Below are positions 25,784 to 34,852 of a stretch of DNA of 64,000 nucleotides, piece by piece. Positions within the stretch are counted from its first letter, which is position 1; every line of letters begins with the position of its first letter. The notes beneath the pieces were generated by a model. The model worked only from the letters and a program-made list of their open reading frames with translations. It had not been told where the DNA came from and searched no databases. The position numbers and the translations under genes were made by a program. Origin of the DNA: a virus; IMG/VR virus record IMGVR_UViG_3300013137_002967, positions 22,113-86,112 of that record; one strand, written 5' to 3'.

Positions 25784-26363
25784 TCTTATTAATTTTTCCT
25801 TCTTTCCAGTGTTTTCTACATAACGATATGTAAGACTCGTTACCTCCGATTAGTATTTGTTCGCCACTACGAATTATAGTTCCATCAACTATTCTAGCGT
25901 TTACCGTTGCTTTTTTTCCACACCAACAAATAGATTTAATTTCCTCTATATTATCAGCCATACTTAATAAGTATGATGAGCCTTCAAATGGTTCATTTTT
26001 GTAGTCTGCTTTTAAGCCATAACACATCACAGGTGTATTATATACATCAACAATATCTGATAGCTGTTCAACATGATGTTTTCTTAAAAATTGTGATTCA
26101 TCCACCAGTACACAATTGATATTCTTTTGTTGTTTTTCTATCAAAAAAATATTAATAATATTTGTATTATCAAATATTGGTATCGCATCCATTTCTACAC
26201 CTACTCTAGATTTTATTTTATTTTTTATACCTTCCCTATTATCCAACGCAGAAGTAAAAAGTAATATTTGTTGACCTCTTTCTAAATAATTATACGCGAC
26301 CCTTATTATTTCAAGTGTTTTACCACCTCCCATAGTACCATACTTAAAATATAATTTTGCCAT
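25770..26363 (-). CDS. tdk: Thymidine kinase
   Basis: A 197-residue type II thymidine kinase. Walker A GTMGGGKT (9-16), Asp-Glu-Ser-Gln (88-91, catalytic Glu E89), and a zinc-ribbon Cys pattern (CWC and later C near the end). It salvages thymidine to dTMP. First gene of a leftward unit with the hybrid kinase and the 135-residue protein. Confidence 0.95.
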   Translation of the reverse strand: MAKLYFKYGTMGGGKTLEIIRVAYNYLERGQQILLFTSALDNREGIKNKIKSRVGVEMDAIPIFDNTNIINIFLIEKQQKNINCVLVDESQFLRKHHVEQLSDIVDVYNTPVMCYGLKADYKNEPFEGSSYLLSMADNIEEIKSICWCGKKATVNARIVDGTIIRSGEQILIGGNESYISLCRKHWKEGKINKNGNN

Positions 26364-26615
26364 TTTATTTATATTATGATATTATATAAAAGTTTTATTA
26401 ACAATTTTTTTTCAAAAAATATAAAATATTTTATTAATAACTATATTTCAATTATTTATAAAATGTTTATACTTAATAAGTTAACTATTTTTATAATTCT
26501 TAAAGAGAAAAAAATAATATATACTTATGGTGAAAAATAATATTAGTTATATAATTTCTTTTTTTAATAAAATGGCTATATGCCAAAATTTCACAAAAAA
26601 TAAAACCTTAATTTT
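26364..26615. other. AT-rich divergent intergenic region
   Basis: About 250 bases, almost entirely A/T, between divergent genes. It holds a plus-strand TATATA-like element (AAAAAATAATATATACTT near 26510-26524) upstream of the 26616 gene. A frame starting at 26527 is a shadow of that gene. No RNA structure or clear -33/-7 promoter for thymidine kinase was found. Confidence 0.5.
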
Positions 26616-26831
26616 ATGGAAAAGATCAGAAAAGCAGACAAGAAGTTGTCTTGGAAATTGGTTTGGGATGCTGATACAAAAGATGTATTATTTCTTAAAC
26701 GAATTGAAGGTGAATTCGAAACAGTTAATGAACTTTTCGAAACAAAAAATCAAAATGATTTATATGATAAAATAAATGAATTGGGTCTAAAGTATGATCC
26801 ATCCATTCAAGAAGAAGAAGAGTGGATATAA
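26616..26831 (+). CDS. Hypothetical acidic protein, 71 residues
   Basis: MEKIRKADKKLSWKLVWDAD, ending EEEEEW-like (QEEEEWI). Chosen over the overlapping frame from 26527 because of its composition and its immediate terminator. No family recognised. Confidence 0.6.
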   Translation: MEKIRKADKKLSWKLVWDADTKDVLFLKRIEGEFETVNELFETKNQNDLYDKINELGLKYDPSIQEEEEWI

Positions 26832-26836
26832 AAACA

Positions 26837-26865
26837 AAAAAGCCTGATTTTCATCAGGCTTTTTT
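26837..26865 (+). terminator. Bidirectional terminator
   Basis: AGCCTGAT/ATCAGGCT stem with TTTC loop, flanked by A and T runs. It sits between convergent genes and overlaps the last codons of the tandem RHH gene. Confidence 0.85.
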
Positions 26866-27150
26866 CATGACATCCGGGCTCATGTTTAAGTGTTCTTTAT
26901 TTTTAATTGCTTTTTTTAATAGAAATTTTATAAGATCATTAAATTTAACTTTCTTTTCTTTACATAATTCAGCACTTTCCTTGAGTGTATCTTTATCTAC
27001 ATCCAGTAAAATTAAATTTTCACCATTGGAATAAGAATCTATAAATGTTCTAATAACCTCACTCATAGTCTTACCTTTATTCTCACATACTTGTTGAAAT
27101 TTAGAATATTCCTCATCCTTTATTCTTAATTTCAAGACCGAATCTTTCAT
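26854..27150 (-). CDS. Tandem RHH protein, 98 residues
   Basis: Two RHH-like units: residues 1-45 (VLKLRIKDEEYSKFQQVCEN, MSEVIRTFIDSY) and 48-90 (NLILLDVDKDTLKESAELCKE, FNDLIKFLLKKAI). A single chain with two RHH motifs could act as a pseudo-dimer. Likely DNA-binding regulator. Confidence 0.65.
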   Translation of the reverse strand: MKDSVLKLRIKDEEYSKFQQVCENKGKTMSEVIRTFIDSYSNGENLILLDVDKDTLKESAELCKEKKVKFNDLIKFLLKKAIKNKEHLNMSPDVMKKA

Positions 27151-27157
27151 ATATAAG

Positions 27158-27176
27158 TTTTCTTTGATATATAATT
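27158..27176 (-). promoter_or_regulatory. Phage TATATA-type promoter motif
   Basis: The minus strand reads AATTATATATCAAAGAAAAC before the tandem RHH ATG at 27150. Confidence 0.45.
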
Positions 27177-27210
27177 ATTTCTAAAATATATTAGAAAATG
27201 CAAAAAAAGT

Positions 27211-27220
27211 TTAATATATA
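27211..27220 (+). promoter_or_regulatory. Phage TATATA-type promoter motif
   Basis: TTTAATATATACC lies about 5 bases before the ATG at 27226, close for a promoter of that gene; the A-rich tail is absent. Confidence 0.3.
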
Positions 27221-27225
27221 CCAAT

Positions 27226-27672
27226 ATGAAAATTATTAAATCATTCGAATCCTGGAATAATAATATTATTGACAATTCGTTGTTCAAAAGCGGAAAAGCT
27301 AAATATAATCCTCATGTAGTTAATAATACAATACAATATAAGACTGACAATAATCCACCTTATTATTTTGCAGAAATTACCAGAAAAGGTGATAAATTCA
27401 TTTGTAAAATTTACAAGAAAAAGAAAAATGGTGATGAAATTAGATTGAGAAATAAACTCAAAAAAGAATTGAAATTAGCACATAATTATGTAAGAGAGTT
27501 TATTAATCAAAGACTCAAAAAAGATAAATTAAAAAAATCAAATAAAAAATCTGAGGAAACTGAAAGAATAATCAGGGAAGAACCAAGAGTTCAAAGAGAA
27601 CCACAATTTATTTCTCAGAAACCTATTGCACCTCCTCTTCCATCGAGAAGAATAATTATAAGAAGATTTTAG
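27226..27672 (+). CDS. Tagged basic protein, 148 residues
   Basis: Starts MKIIKSFESWNNNI, the shared tag. The body is highly basic (many Lys/Arg), with a coiled-coil-like region and a Pro/Arg tail (PPLPSRRIIIRRF). Positive charge plus the tag fits an internal, DNA-associated head protein (inference). Confidence 0.75.
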   Translation: MKIIKSFESWNNNIIDNSLFKSGKAKYNPHVVNNTIQYKTDNNPPYYFAEITRKGDKFICKIYKKKKNGDEIRLRNKLKKELKLAHNYVREFINQRLKKDKLKKSNKKSEETERIIREEPRVQREPQFISQKPIAPPLPSRRIIIRRF

Positions 27673-27920
27673 TTATATCTGATATATTCTTTATCCAAAA
27701 CCTCAACTACTTCTGGAAATGTTGCGATTAACTGACTTAAATATATTTCAGTACTAACACCGCCTGAGTATGCTAAAACTCTGTATTTGTTTTTGGATCT
27801 TTCTACTTGTAGTATTAATCTTCCATCACCACTTCGGCTCTTAACATTACCTGAAAATACAGTTTCCCATCTATTCTTTGCGGTAATCTTTTTAATTGTT
27901 TTTAAAACTTTATCAATCAT
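27669..27920 (-). CDS. Hypothetical protein, 83 residues
   Basis: A beta-rich small protein (VFSGNVKSRSGDGRLILQVE) beginning with a Lys-rich helix. It convergently overlaps the tagged basic gene by 4 bases. No family recognised. It lies downstream of the second radical SAM gene but lacks cysteine, so it is not an obvious substrate. Confidence 0.6.
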   Translation of the reverse strand: MIDKVLKTIKKITAKNRWETVFSGNVKSRSGDGRLILQVERSKNKYRVLAYSGGVSTEIYLSQLIATFPEVVEVLDKEYIRYN

Positions 27921-27962
27921 AATGCTATTTTTTAATTTTATTCTATTACTATTACAGTGTAA

Positions 27963-28880
27963 TTAAAACACTAAACTTGCTTTAGTTTCCCACTTACTAT
28001 AAACCTTACAGTTTTCTCTCAAAATCAAATATTTATAAGTGTCCTTTTCAATATTTTCAGACATACAGTCATCGTCCACTACAACTGACATTTCTTTAAT
28101 ATCATAAATACTAGGACCAAAAGGAAGAATACCCAAAAATTTTCCAATATTTTTTACATACTCTATAAGTTTATTGTAAAAGCTTTTTGATGCATTTTCT
28201 TCAATCCATTCATCAATTTCACTATTAGATTCTGATTTGTAGAGTTTTCTGAAAGTAACCTGATCAGCACCTAACTCTGAGCACTTATTAATTACTTCTT
28301 CAACTGTATATTTATCATAATCATTAACAAGATTCAAAGAAAGCCGTAAATTAAAATCATATTTTTTAACTAATCTAATAATATCGAACAAATTGAACTT
28401 TAGAGTTTCATGACAACCAATTAATTCCAAATTTCTTTCATTATCAAAAATATTAGAAATAGACAAAGAAATTGTAGTTACACCAATTTGTCTCAAATGT
28501 GCAATATTTTCTTCATCAAGCAAAACACCAGTTGTCTGAATTTCAATGCTTTTGAAAGGTGTTAGAAGTGTAGAATTAACTTCAGCAAAAAAATCAAGAA
28601 AATCAGGATTCTGAATTGGTTCACCGGTTCCTGTTAAAATAATAACGTTACAACCGTTGTCACGTGCATACTGCAATCGGTTAAAATAATTTCTAAATTC
28701 AATACTCTCATAAATCTTACGATATGATGTGATTGGTAGTTTTTTCTCTTTCCATTCTTTGACCACTGAATTAATATTATCACAATAAGGATTTGTATGT
28801 GTTCTACTCACACAGAATTTACACTTATTCACACATTTATTTTTGGTCGGAACTACGATTGATAAACTCTGAATTTTCAT
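27963..28880 (-). CDS. Radical SAM enzyme 2
   Basis: A 305-residue protein with CxxxCxxC at C16, C20 and C23 (CVNKCKFC), TGTGEP as the GGEP-like motif, and a TIM-barrel layout (TISLSISN, LRLSLNLVND). Cys-poor C-terminus, so no SPASM domain is evident. Not a close paralogue of the first radical SAM protein. Substrate unknown; pyrimidine, tRNA or peptide targets are all possible. It has a host-type -7 element upstream. Confidence 0.85.
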   Translation of the reverse strand: MKIQSLSIVVPTKNKCVNKCKFCVSRTHTNPYCDNINSVVKEWKEKKLPITSYRKIYESIEFRNYFNRLQYARDNGCNVIILTGTGEPIQNPDFLDFFAEVNSTLLTPFKSIEIQTTGVLLDEENIAHLRQIGVTTISLSISNIFDNERNLELIGCHETLKFNLFDIIRLVKKYDFNLRLSLNLVNDYDKYTVEEVINKCSELGADQVTFRKLYKSESNSEIDEWIEENASKSFYNKLIEYVKNIGKFLGILPFGPSIYDIKEMSVVVDDDCMSENIEKDTYKYLILRENCKVYSKWETKASLVF

Positions 28881-28916
28881 TGTTTTTCTTTTTTATTTTA
28901 TCTTCACAAAGATACT

Positions 28917-28924
28917 AAAAACTT
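28917..28924 (-). promoter_or_regulatory. Host-type -7 element (TATCTTTG)
   Basis: TATCTTTG on the minus strand, about 36 bases before the radical SAM 2 ATG. No clear -33 box. Confidence 0.45.
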
Positions 28925-28963
28925 TTCATAAAAAAATAGATATAATAAATAAAAACATTATTT

Positions 28964-29458
28964 ATGAAATGGTATGTTATAAGGGTAGCAACTGGTAAAG
29001 AAAAGAAGACCAAAGAATTAATAGAAAGTACATTAGTTGATATGAATATAGTTTTTAATTTAGTAATACCAACAGAAAAGACTATACAAATTAGAAAAGG
29101 TAAAAAAGTCTATGTTGATAAAACTTATTTTCCAGGATATATTTTTATAGAATGTGAATCTACAAGTGAAATAGAAGGTCTTATCAAGCATGTAAATGGT
29201 GTATCATCTATATTAAAAAATCCATTGACACCAGTTGAAATAAATAGATTTTTAATCAAGAGTGATGTGGTAGAAAATAAAGAACCTATACTTTATTTAA
29301 ATCAAAAAGTTAGAATCATAGACGGACCCTTTAATTCATTCATAGGTACGATTACTAAAATAGATAACAATTCACAAAAAATTAAAGTAAGTATTCAGCT
29401 TTTTGAACGAGAAATTTTATTAGATTTAACTTTTTCTCAAATAACAGGAATTGCATAA
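28964..29458 (+). CDS. nusG: NusG-like transcription factor
   Basis: A 164-residue protein with an NGN domain (MKWYVIRVATGKEKKTKELIE; YVDKTYFPGYIFIECE; GVSSILK) and a C-terminal KOW domain (KVRIIDGPFNSFIGTITKID). NusG binds RNA polymerase and links it to Rho or ribosomes. A phage copy may favour elongation on phage DNA or act like RfaH at specialised sites (inference). It faces the S1-domain gene across a shared terminator. Confidence 0.92.
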   Translation: MKWYVIRVATGKEKKTKELIESTLVDMNIVFNLVIPTEKTIQIRKGKKVYVDKTYFPGYIFIECESTSEIEGLIKHVNGVSSILKNPLTPVEINRFLIKSDVVENKEPILYLNQKVRIIDGPFNSFIGTITKIDNNSQKIKVSIQLFEREILLDLTFSQITGIA

Positions 29459-29476
29459 TTCTTGTTTTTATTGAAT

Positions 29477-29506
29477 AAAAAAAAGAGCCTTTCGGCTCTT
29501 TTTTTT
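29477..29506 (+). terminator. Bidirectional terminator between nusG-like and S1-domain genes
   Basis: AAGAGCC/GGCTCTT stem with TTTC loop and long A and T tracts on either side. Confidence 0.9.
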
Positions 29507-30704
29507 ATTCTTCAGATGTTGTGTCTACTGAGTCTTCTGTTTTCTCATCTTTCCTAGCCTTTTCCTTAAAATCCGCAAAACTAAGATAAATTCTTCTATC
29601 ATCTCTAATTAAGGATAGCACCTTAACCTTAAGTTCATCGCCAATATTAAGTTTTTTATTATATCTATTGATATAACTAGTCTGTATCAATCCAGTTGTT
29701 TCTTCGTCTAATTGAATTAATGCCCCAAAATTTTTAATATCCTTAATTTTACAATCTAGCACCTTACCAACTTTAATAACATCCCATAATGATTCTTTAA
29801 GAATTTGCGTTAAGATGATTTTATTACCCTTAATGATTTCTTTTACATAAAAATCGATTGCCATACCTGGTAGTATTTGATCCCATTTGTCGTGCCATGC
29901 TGAATTAACATTGGCTTTGTGTATCATACCTGTTAAGCAATTTGGTCCATCTGAAGTTGCACTAAACTGAACAAAAACTCCAAAAGGTGTAGTACCTGTA
30001 ACTTCACCACGGTAAACTTGACCTAACTTAATTTTCTTAATTTCTTCTGGAATCAATGTCTGTAAATATTTTCTTCTTGAAACTACATAGACACCTTTCT
30101 CTTGCTGTAGTGTCTCTAACATTACTTCAAATGTGTCTCCCATAATAGAATTCGCATCAGATAATTTATTAACATCAGCAAGTGTGTTTGGCATGAATGC
30201 TTCTATAGTGATATTATCCATATGAATATCCATCATATATCCAGCTGGAATCATCTCTTTGACTGACGAGGTAAGAGGAAGATTATTATCAAAATAAAAT
30301 TTCATCTTATTGTGAACATTTTGTTTGATAAGTTCGGTGATAGATCCTTTAATAATATAAGGATTATCACTAATATCAGTGATTAAAACATCTATTTCCG
30401 AACCTACTTCTAGATCGGCAGACACATTCATTTTCTTTGGTTTATCAACATAGATATAGTCTTTATGTCCGAAATCCACCAAGATTTCTTTCTCATTAAT
30501 ACGAGAAATTGTACCTCTGATTACATCATTGAGGTGAACTTCTCTAAAATTAACAAATGATTTTTCAATTTCATAATACATTTCTAAATATTCTTCAGGA
30601 ACATCTTTAGAACTTTTGATTTTTCTAATTTTATTATTAGATAAAAAAGGAAACGGATCTGGGAGTTTTGCTATATTAACTCCATCAATTAATTCGTTAT
30701 TCAT
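29505..30704 (-). CDS. S1-domain RNA-binding protein (ribosomal protein S1-like)
   Basis: A 399-residue protein with four S1-type OB folds: about 55-120 (GTISRINEKEILVDFG), 125-210 (divergent), 228-305 (YRGEVTGTTPFGVFVQF, GMIHKANV) and 312-385 (LDCKIKDIKNFGALIQLDEETTGLIQTS). Bacterial S1 has six; the layout here fits a shortened S1. Such a protein could bind phage mRNAs lacking strong Shine-Dalgarno sites, common in Bacteroidetes. A Glu/Asp-rich C-terminus ends the chain. Confidence 0.9.
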   Translation of the reverse strand: MNNELIDGVNIAKLPDPFPFLSNNKIRKIKSSKDVPEEYLEMYYEIEKSFVNFREVHLNDVIRGTISRINEKEILVDFGHKDYIYVDKPKKMNVSADLEVGSEIDVLITDISDNPYIIKGSITELIKQNVHNKMKFYFDNNLPLTSSVKEMIPAGYMMDIHMDNITIEAFMPNTLADVNKLSDANSIMGDTFEVMLETLQQEKGVYVVSRRKYLQTLIPEEIKKIKLGQVYRGEVTGTTPFGVFVQFSATSDGPNCLTGMIHKANVNSAWHDKWDQILPGMAIDFYVKEIIKGNKIILTQILKESLWDVIKVGKVLDCKIKDIKNFGALIQLDEETTGLIQTSYINRYNKKLNIGDELKVKVLSLIRDDRRIYLSFADFKEKARKDEKTEDSVDTTSEE

Positions 30705-30749
30705 AATATAATAATTTAAGGTTTAATTAACTTTTTTTCAAGATTTATA

Positions 30750-30797
30750 GGATATATAGGTACACTAAAAGTAAAAGTTTACTTTTAAAAAATTTTT
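30750..30797 (-). terminator. Possible weak terminator
   Basis: The minus strand has AAAAGTAAACTTTTACTTTT, an inverted repeat just after the stop of the 213-residue structural gene. AT-only, so weak. Confidence 0.35.
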
Positions 30798-31439
30798 TTA
30801 TAAATCATTCTGTTTTCTTTTGGTAGGTAAAACTTCTGATGAGTGATCCCATGTCTGTGAGTGAAATATGTTATCTTTATCATATTCTGGATTATCCGTT
30901 AGATCCCAATATACGTCCATAAAATTATATTTAAATGTTAATGAAAAAGTTTGTTCCTGAACATTAATAGATTGGTATGCTAATCTTATTTCTGATAAGT
31001 TTTTTAATAGTGCGGATCTGAAAACAACAGAATATAAAAAATCACCATCTTTATCTAGAATAAATAATTGTAACCAAGGTAAATAATATTTTCTAGTGTT
31101 ATTATAGTATTCAGCGAATATTTGTTGAGTCATAAAATAATTAGCATGTGAATCTACACTTCTTAGGGTTATATCTAATGAATTTGAATAGGTATCATAT
31201 ATGTTTGTGGCAGGTTTATATTCTATTTTTTTACCAAATTTATGTATTTGTTCAGAACCTTCATATGTAATACTAGGAAAAACTATTTCTTTTATAGTTG
31301 AGTTTATATAAGCAATTGGATCTGTGTAAGGTATCCAGTTTTTATCCATATATTTTTTTAATCTATCATCAACTTCCTTCGCAATAAAATCTGTAGGAAA
31401 TTGGAAAAGAAATTGGTTACTTTGTGAATTTATTCTCAT
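30798..31439 (-). CDS. Probable tail structural protein, 213 residues
   Basis: A beta-rich protein with QFLFQFPTDFIAKEVDDRL and TFSLTFKYNFMDVYWDLTDN. The FKYNFMDV ending and co-location with other tail-type genes suggest a tail tube or baseplate component, but no specific T4 homologue is assigned. Confidence 0.6.
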   Translation of the reverse strand: MRINSQSNQFLFQFPTDFIAKEVDDRLKKYMDKNWIPYTDPIAYINSTIKEIVFPSITYEGSEQIHKFGKKIEYKPATNIYDTYSNSLDITLRSVDSHANYFMTQQIFAEYYNNTRKYYLPWLQLFILDKDGDFLYSVVFRSALLKNLSEIRLAYQSINVQEQTFSLTFKYNFMDVYWDLTDNPEYDKDNIFHSQTWDHSSEVLPTKRKQNDL

Positions 31440-31448
31440 AATTTATTA

Positions 31449-31468
31449 TTTTCTTTATATATAAAAAC
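31449..31468 (-). promoter_or_regulatory. Phage TATATA-type promoter motif
   Basis: The minus strand reads TTTTTATATATAAAGAAAAT before the ATG at 31439. A typical example. Confidence 0.5.
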
Positions 31469-31473
31469 TATAC

Positions 31474-31776
31474 TTAAACACCAATATTTGTATTATTTAT
31501 TATATTTTGTATTACAGTATTACTTTCAAAGTTTTCAATTGAACTTTCATTATATATAATACCTTCATTTTTGAATCTTTTTAATGGTAAGACATCAACT
31601 TTATTTATATATGGATTTTTTAATAATTCTCTATATTGATCCTCAGATATTTCAGATGCTATTATTAGATTATCTTTCATAAATACTATAGTTCCACCAC
31701 TTTGAATAATTAGATCTTTAATTTCGTTACTATAATTTAGATTCTTAAAAACTGAGCTTTGTGTAGAAGTTGCCAT
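31474..31776 (-). CDS. Stand-alone I9-like domain protein, 100 residues
   Basis: Carries the same N-terminal module as the next upstream protein: GGTIVF...NLIIASEISEDQYRELLKNPYI..VDVLPLKRF. The (I/V)-x-x-EISE-x-x-Y-x-x-L-x-x-x-P-x-I pattern resembles the peptidase inhibitor I9/subtilisin propeptide fold (inference). It lacks the Ig-like repeats of its neighbour. Confidence 0.7.
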   Translation of the reverse strand: MATSTQSSVFKNLNYSNEIKDLIIQSGGTIVFMKDNLIIASEISEDQYRELLKNPYINKVDVLPLKRFKNEGIIYNESSIENFESNTVIQNIINNTNIGV

Positions 31777-31790
31777 TTATTTTATTATTT

Positions 31791-33008
31791 TTAAATACTA
31801 TAAGTTGTAATAGTTAAATCTTTTGTACTTGTTCCATATGGACTTGTGGCTTTTATTTTTAGATAATATACACCATCATAAATAGGTATACCACTAATGG
31901 TATCTACACCGAATTGTAAACCTTCTGGTAATATACCAATTATATTATATGTTACACCAGATACCGGTGAAGATGTTACGGTATACGTGAAATTGTAATA
32001 TTGATAACATGAAGCCTGTCCTAAACTAGTAATAACTGGAACTTCACCAGATTCTATTTTTAATATTTTTGAATCGGAACTTGCAGCATTAGAAACTGTT
32101 ATTGTTAAGTTATAAGTTACAGCCGATAAAAATACACCACTTATGACATTATTGATTAAAGTTAATTCAGCAGGTAAGCCTGTAACGCTATATGTTTTTG
32201 GTGGTGTTCCTGTTGATTCAATTGTATATGAAAATAAAGTACCTATTTTACTATAAACCTCTAAATTTGTATTTGTAATTTTAATCGGATTTAGAATATT
32301 TAGAGTTAGATTTGTGGAATAAGAACCATAATTATTTGAAACTTTAAGTACTATATTGTAAATACCTTCATCACTTGTCATACCACTCAAAGTTGTACCA
32401 TTTTTAATAAATAAATTACCCTGATAATTATTAGGCTTAATAATTTCAAATGTTAAAGGTGCTGTTCCACTAGCAAGTAATTCATAATTAAACCAACTAT
32501 TTGTCAATGCTGAGATTGATAAAATTTCATTTGTAATAACTGGTGGTGTACTCGTTAAAGTTACACCAGATGAAATATTGTTTTGTATATTTTGAAAATT
32601 TGTTTTTCTTGATTTTCCAGAGAGTCCATCAATACCACTGGTTGTTCCAGTATAAGTTATACCTGTATTTACAATAATACTACCATTCAATATACCATCT
32701 GTACCACCATTAATATTGTACGTAGATAATGTTGAAATATCTAGTTGATCTATTAAATTCAAATCTACTTCTCCGTATTTTTTTAATGGTAAGTCCTCAA
32801 TATAATCTATATTTGGACTGATTTGCAATTGATTATATAATTCTTCACTAATCTCCGATGCTATAATAATATTATTATAAGAATAAAGAACGGTACCACC
32901 ATTTTGATTTATCTCATTTCTAATATCAGAATTATATCTTAATATACTTTCCGATGCATTAATAAGTTGAATTAATTCATCTATGTTAGATGTTGTTGTT
33001 CCTGTCAT
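31791..33008 (-). CDS. Virion protein with I9-like N-domain and Ig-like repeats
   Basis: A 405-residue protein. Residues about 15-75 form the module shared with the 100-residue neighbour (GGTVLY, IIIASEISEELYNQL, DYIEDLPLKKY). From about 150 to the end are three Ig/cadherin-like repeats with the TGLPAELTLINNVISGVF pattern of putative Ig (He_PIG) domains. Probably a tail- or head-surface protein that binds host glycans (inference). Overlaps the 604-residue gene by 4 bases. Confidence 0.75.
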   Translation of the reverse strand: MTGTTTSNIDELIQLINASESILRYNSDIRNEINQNGGTVLYSYNNIIIASEISEELYNQLQISPNIDYIEDLPLKKYGEVDLNLIDQLDISTLSTYNINGGTDGILNGSIIVNTGITYTGTTSGIDGLSGKSRKTNFQNIQNNISSGVTLTSTPPVITNEILSISALTNSWFNYELLASGTAPLTFEIIKPNNYQGNLFIKNGTTLSGMTSDEGIYNIVLKVSNNYGSYSTNLTLNILNPIKITNTNLEVYSKIGTLFSYTIESTGTPPKTYSVTGLPAELTLINNVISGVFLSAVTYNLTITVSNAASSDSKILKIESGEVPVITSLGQASCYQYYNFTYTVTSSPVSGVTYNIIGILPEGLQFGVDTISGIPIYDGVYYLKIKATSPYGTSTKDLTITTYSI

Positions 33009-34819
33009 ACTGATGTGTTTTTATATTTAGTGTAGATAATAACTGTTCTACCTGCTTTTGGCCATTCAGATGTAGTTGTTTGAACTGTAGTTGCCGGTGA
33101 ACCTGGAGAAGACACCACATTACTAATAGTTGAACTTGGTGTAGAGACATTATTATCAACAAAACTAATATCCTCGAAAAATGAAAATGTACCAGAGTAT
33201 AATAATGTTTTAACCTTGTTAGATAATATAGTTAGATAGAAATTTGTATAACCTTTATCATATATTTTCTTTAATACATCTATGTCATTTTCAACAATTT
33301 TAAAATTAACAATACCATGCTGATAATCATTATCTGCTTCTCTATAAATAGATTTTTCTATTGATTCTGTATCAGATTTAAAAGTTAGCAATAATTCTGA
33401 ATTATTGAGAACATTTGATAAATCATACTGCTCTAACTGATTAGCTAATCCTGAATTAGTTTCAGGGATTTTTGCCATTCTAAACTGAATAATATTGTCA
33501 AATGGTGTTATAACAATATTTAATAGACCCATACCTTTATAATCCACAGTTGATGTTGGACTATTAACTATTATCTTTCCTACTTCTACTAATTGTGGTG
33601 AATTAACTTTAATAATTTCTGTCATTAGATTACCTGAAAAATAGTCTTTACCTAATACTATTTCATCTGGTTTTGCATTGTATATTTTAAGATTATTTAA
33701 ATTTGATATGTTTAAGCTTAATAATTTTTTACCATATTTCTGAACATTGTTATCTAATCCAATAGACGTGTATCTAGATATAGTACTCATATCAACTAAA
33801 TCTATAACTCTCATTTCAACTCTTATTGCAGCAGTAGTATTAGTGAAAGTTAAAATAGGTCTATAAAGAATTTTTTTTGTAAAATCATCATTCACACCTC
33901 CGGTCAAAACCACAGTTTGCATATTTGTTTGTATATTTTCTTCATATAAATATATATCATACTCAATTCTAACTCTACGACCTTTATTTTCAACTTCTCT
34001 AATAAAATTATCTAAATTTTCGTTGGATTCACCATATGTTCCATAAATTTCAAAGAAATCGCCTTCAGTTGATTCTTCTATCACAACAGCCAGTGTATTA
34101 TATTCTGGTGATTTTGCAAAAGAGGTTCTATACGTATCAGAAGCATAATAATAAGTATTACCTAATACAACTTCTTTTGCGTTTAGATATTGAAAATCAA
34201 CAAATATTGGTGAATTTTGGCTTAATCCTTCACCGTTAGTTAAATTGTAATTGATACTATTTTCCCATACTGTATTTCCAGTTTGAGAAACATATCTTTG
34301 ATTTGATACATAGTCAATAGAAGTTATTTCAAATTGATAATACTTACCCCATTCTTGTTCATCATAGATAAAAGGTATTGCGAGATTTGTTAAACCTGAA
34401 CTTGTAGTTGATGTAGCATCAAAGAAAATATTAGATAATTCGTAGATATTTAAGTTATAGAAGCCATATGTAAAAATTTTTAAATATAAACCCACATATC
34501 CATCAAATACAAAATTATAAGATGTTGGTAGATATATTTTGACTATATCATAAGGTATTGGTGATGTATTATAATCTTGCTCTTGTAAAAAATTATATTT
34601 TGACGGACTCACTTGAGTATATTTTCTGAGAACTGGATCTAATTGGAATAGATTATTAGTTATATTATTGTTGTTAGAGGTTGAAAGAAAACTTCTTTTT
34701 TTATTCTCATTTAAATTGGTTATAACTTTATAATTCTCTGTTATGTAATGCTCATTATCAAATGTCCATTCCATTAGAACATTTGTATTTAACTTTATAA
34801 ACTTCGACGATCTTGCCAT
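33005..34819 (-). CDS. Virion structural protein, 604 residues
   Basis: A Tyr/Asn/Thr-rich beta-type protein beginning MARSSKFIKLNTNVLMEW, with FDGYVGLYLKIFTYGFYN and a Ser/Pro C-terminal stretch (SSPGSPATTVQTT). It heads a leftward structural operon. Composition fits baseplate or tail accessory proteins of large Bacteroidetes phages; no family assigned. Confidence 0.75.
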   Translation of the reverse strand: MARSSKFIKLNTNVLMEWTFDNEHYITENYKVITNLNENKKRSFLSTSNNNNITNNLFQLDPVLRKYTQVSPSKYNFLQEQDYNTSPIPYDIVKIYLPTSYNFVFDGYVGLYLKIFTYGFYNLNIYELSNIFFDATSTTSSGLTNLAIPFIYDEQEWGKYYQFEITSIDYVSNQRYVSQTGNTVWENSINYNLTNGEGLSQNSPIFVDFQYLNAKEVVLGNTYYYASDTYRTSFAKSPEYNTLAVVIEESTEGDFFEIYGTYGESNENLDNFIREVENKGRRVRIEYDIYLYEENIQTNMQTVVLTGGVNDDFTKKILYRPILTFTNTTAAIRVEMRVIDLVDMSTISRYTSIGLDNNVQKYGKKLLSLNISNLNNLKIYNAKPDEIVLGKDYFSGNLMTEIIKVNSPQLVEVGKIIVNSPTSTVDYKGMGLLNIVITPFDNIIQFRMAKIPETNSGLANQLEQYDLSNVLNNSELLLTFKSDTESIEKSIYREADNDYQHGIVNFKIVENDIDVLKKIYDKGYTNFYLTILSNKVKTLLYSGTFSFFEDISFVDNNVSTPSSTISNVVSSPGSPATTVQTTTSEWPKAGRTVIIYTKYKNTSV

Positions 34820-34831
34820 TATCTTTTATTT

Positions 34832-34852
34832 CTTTTTTCTATATATAAAAAA
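34832..34852 (-). promoter_or_regulatory. Phage TATATA-type promoter motif
   Basis: The minus strand reads TTTTTATATATAGAAAAAAG before the ATG at 34819. A very good match. Confidence 0.55.

Noticed and set aside
26527-26775. An 82-codon plus frame starting after a TATATA element
   Set aside because: It overlaps the 71-residue gene in another frame and its composition is not protein-like; the other frame has a terminator at its stop.
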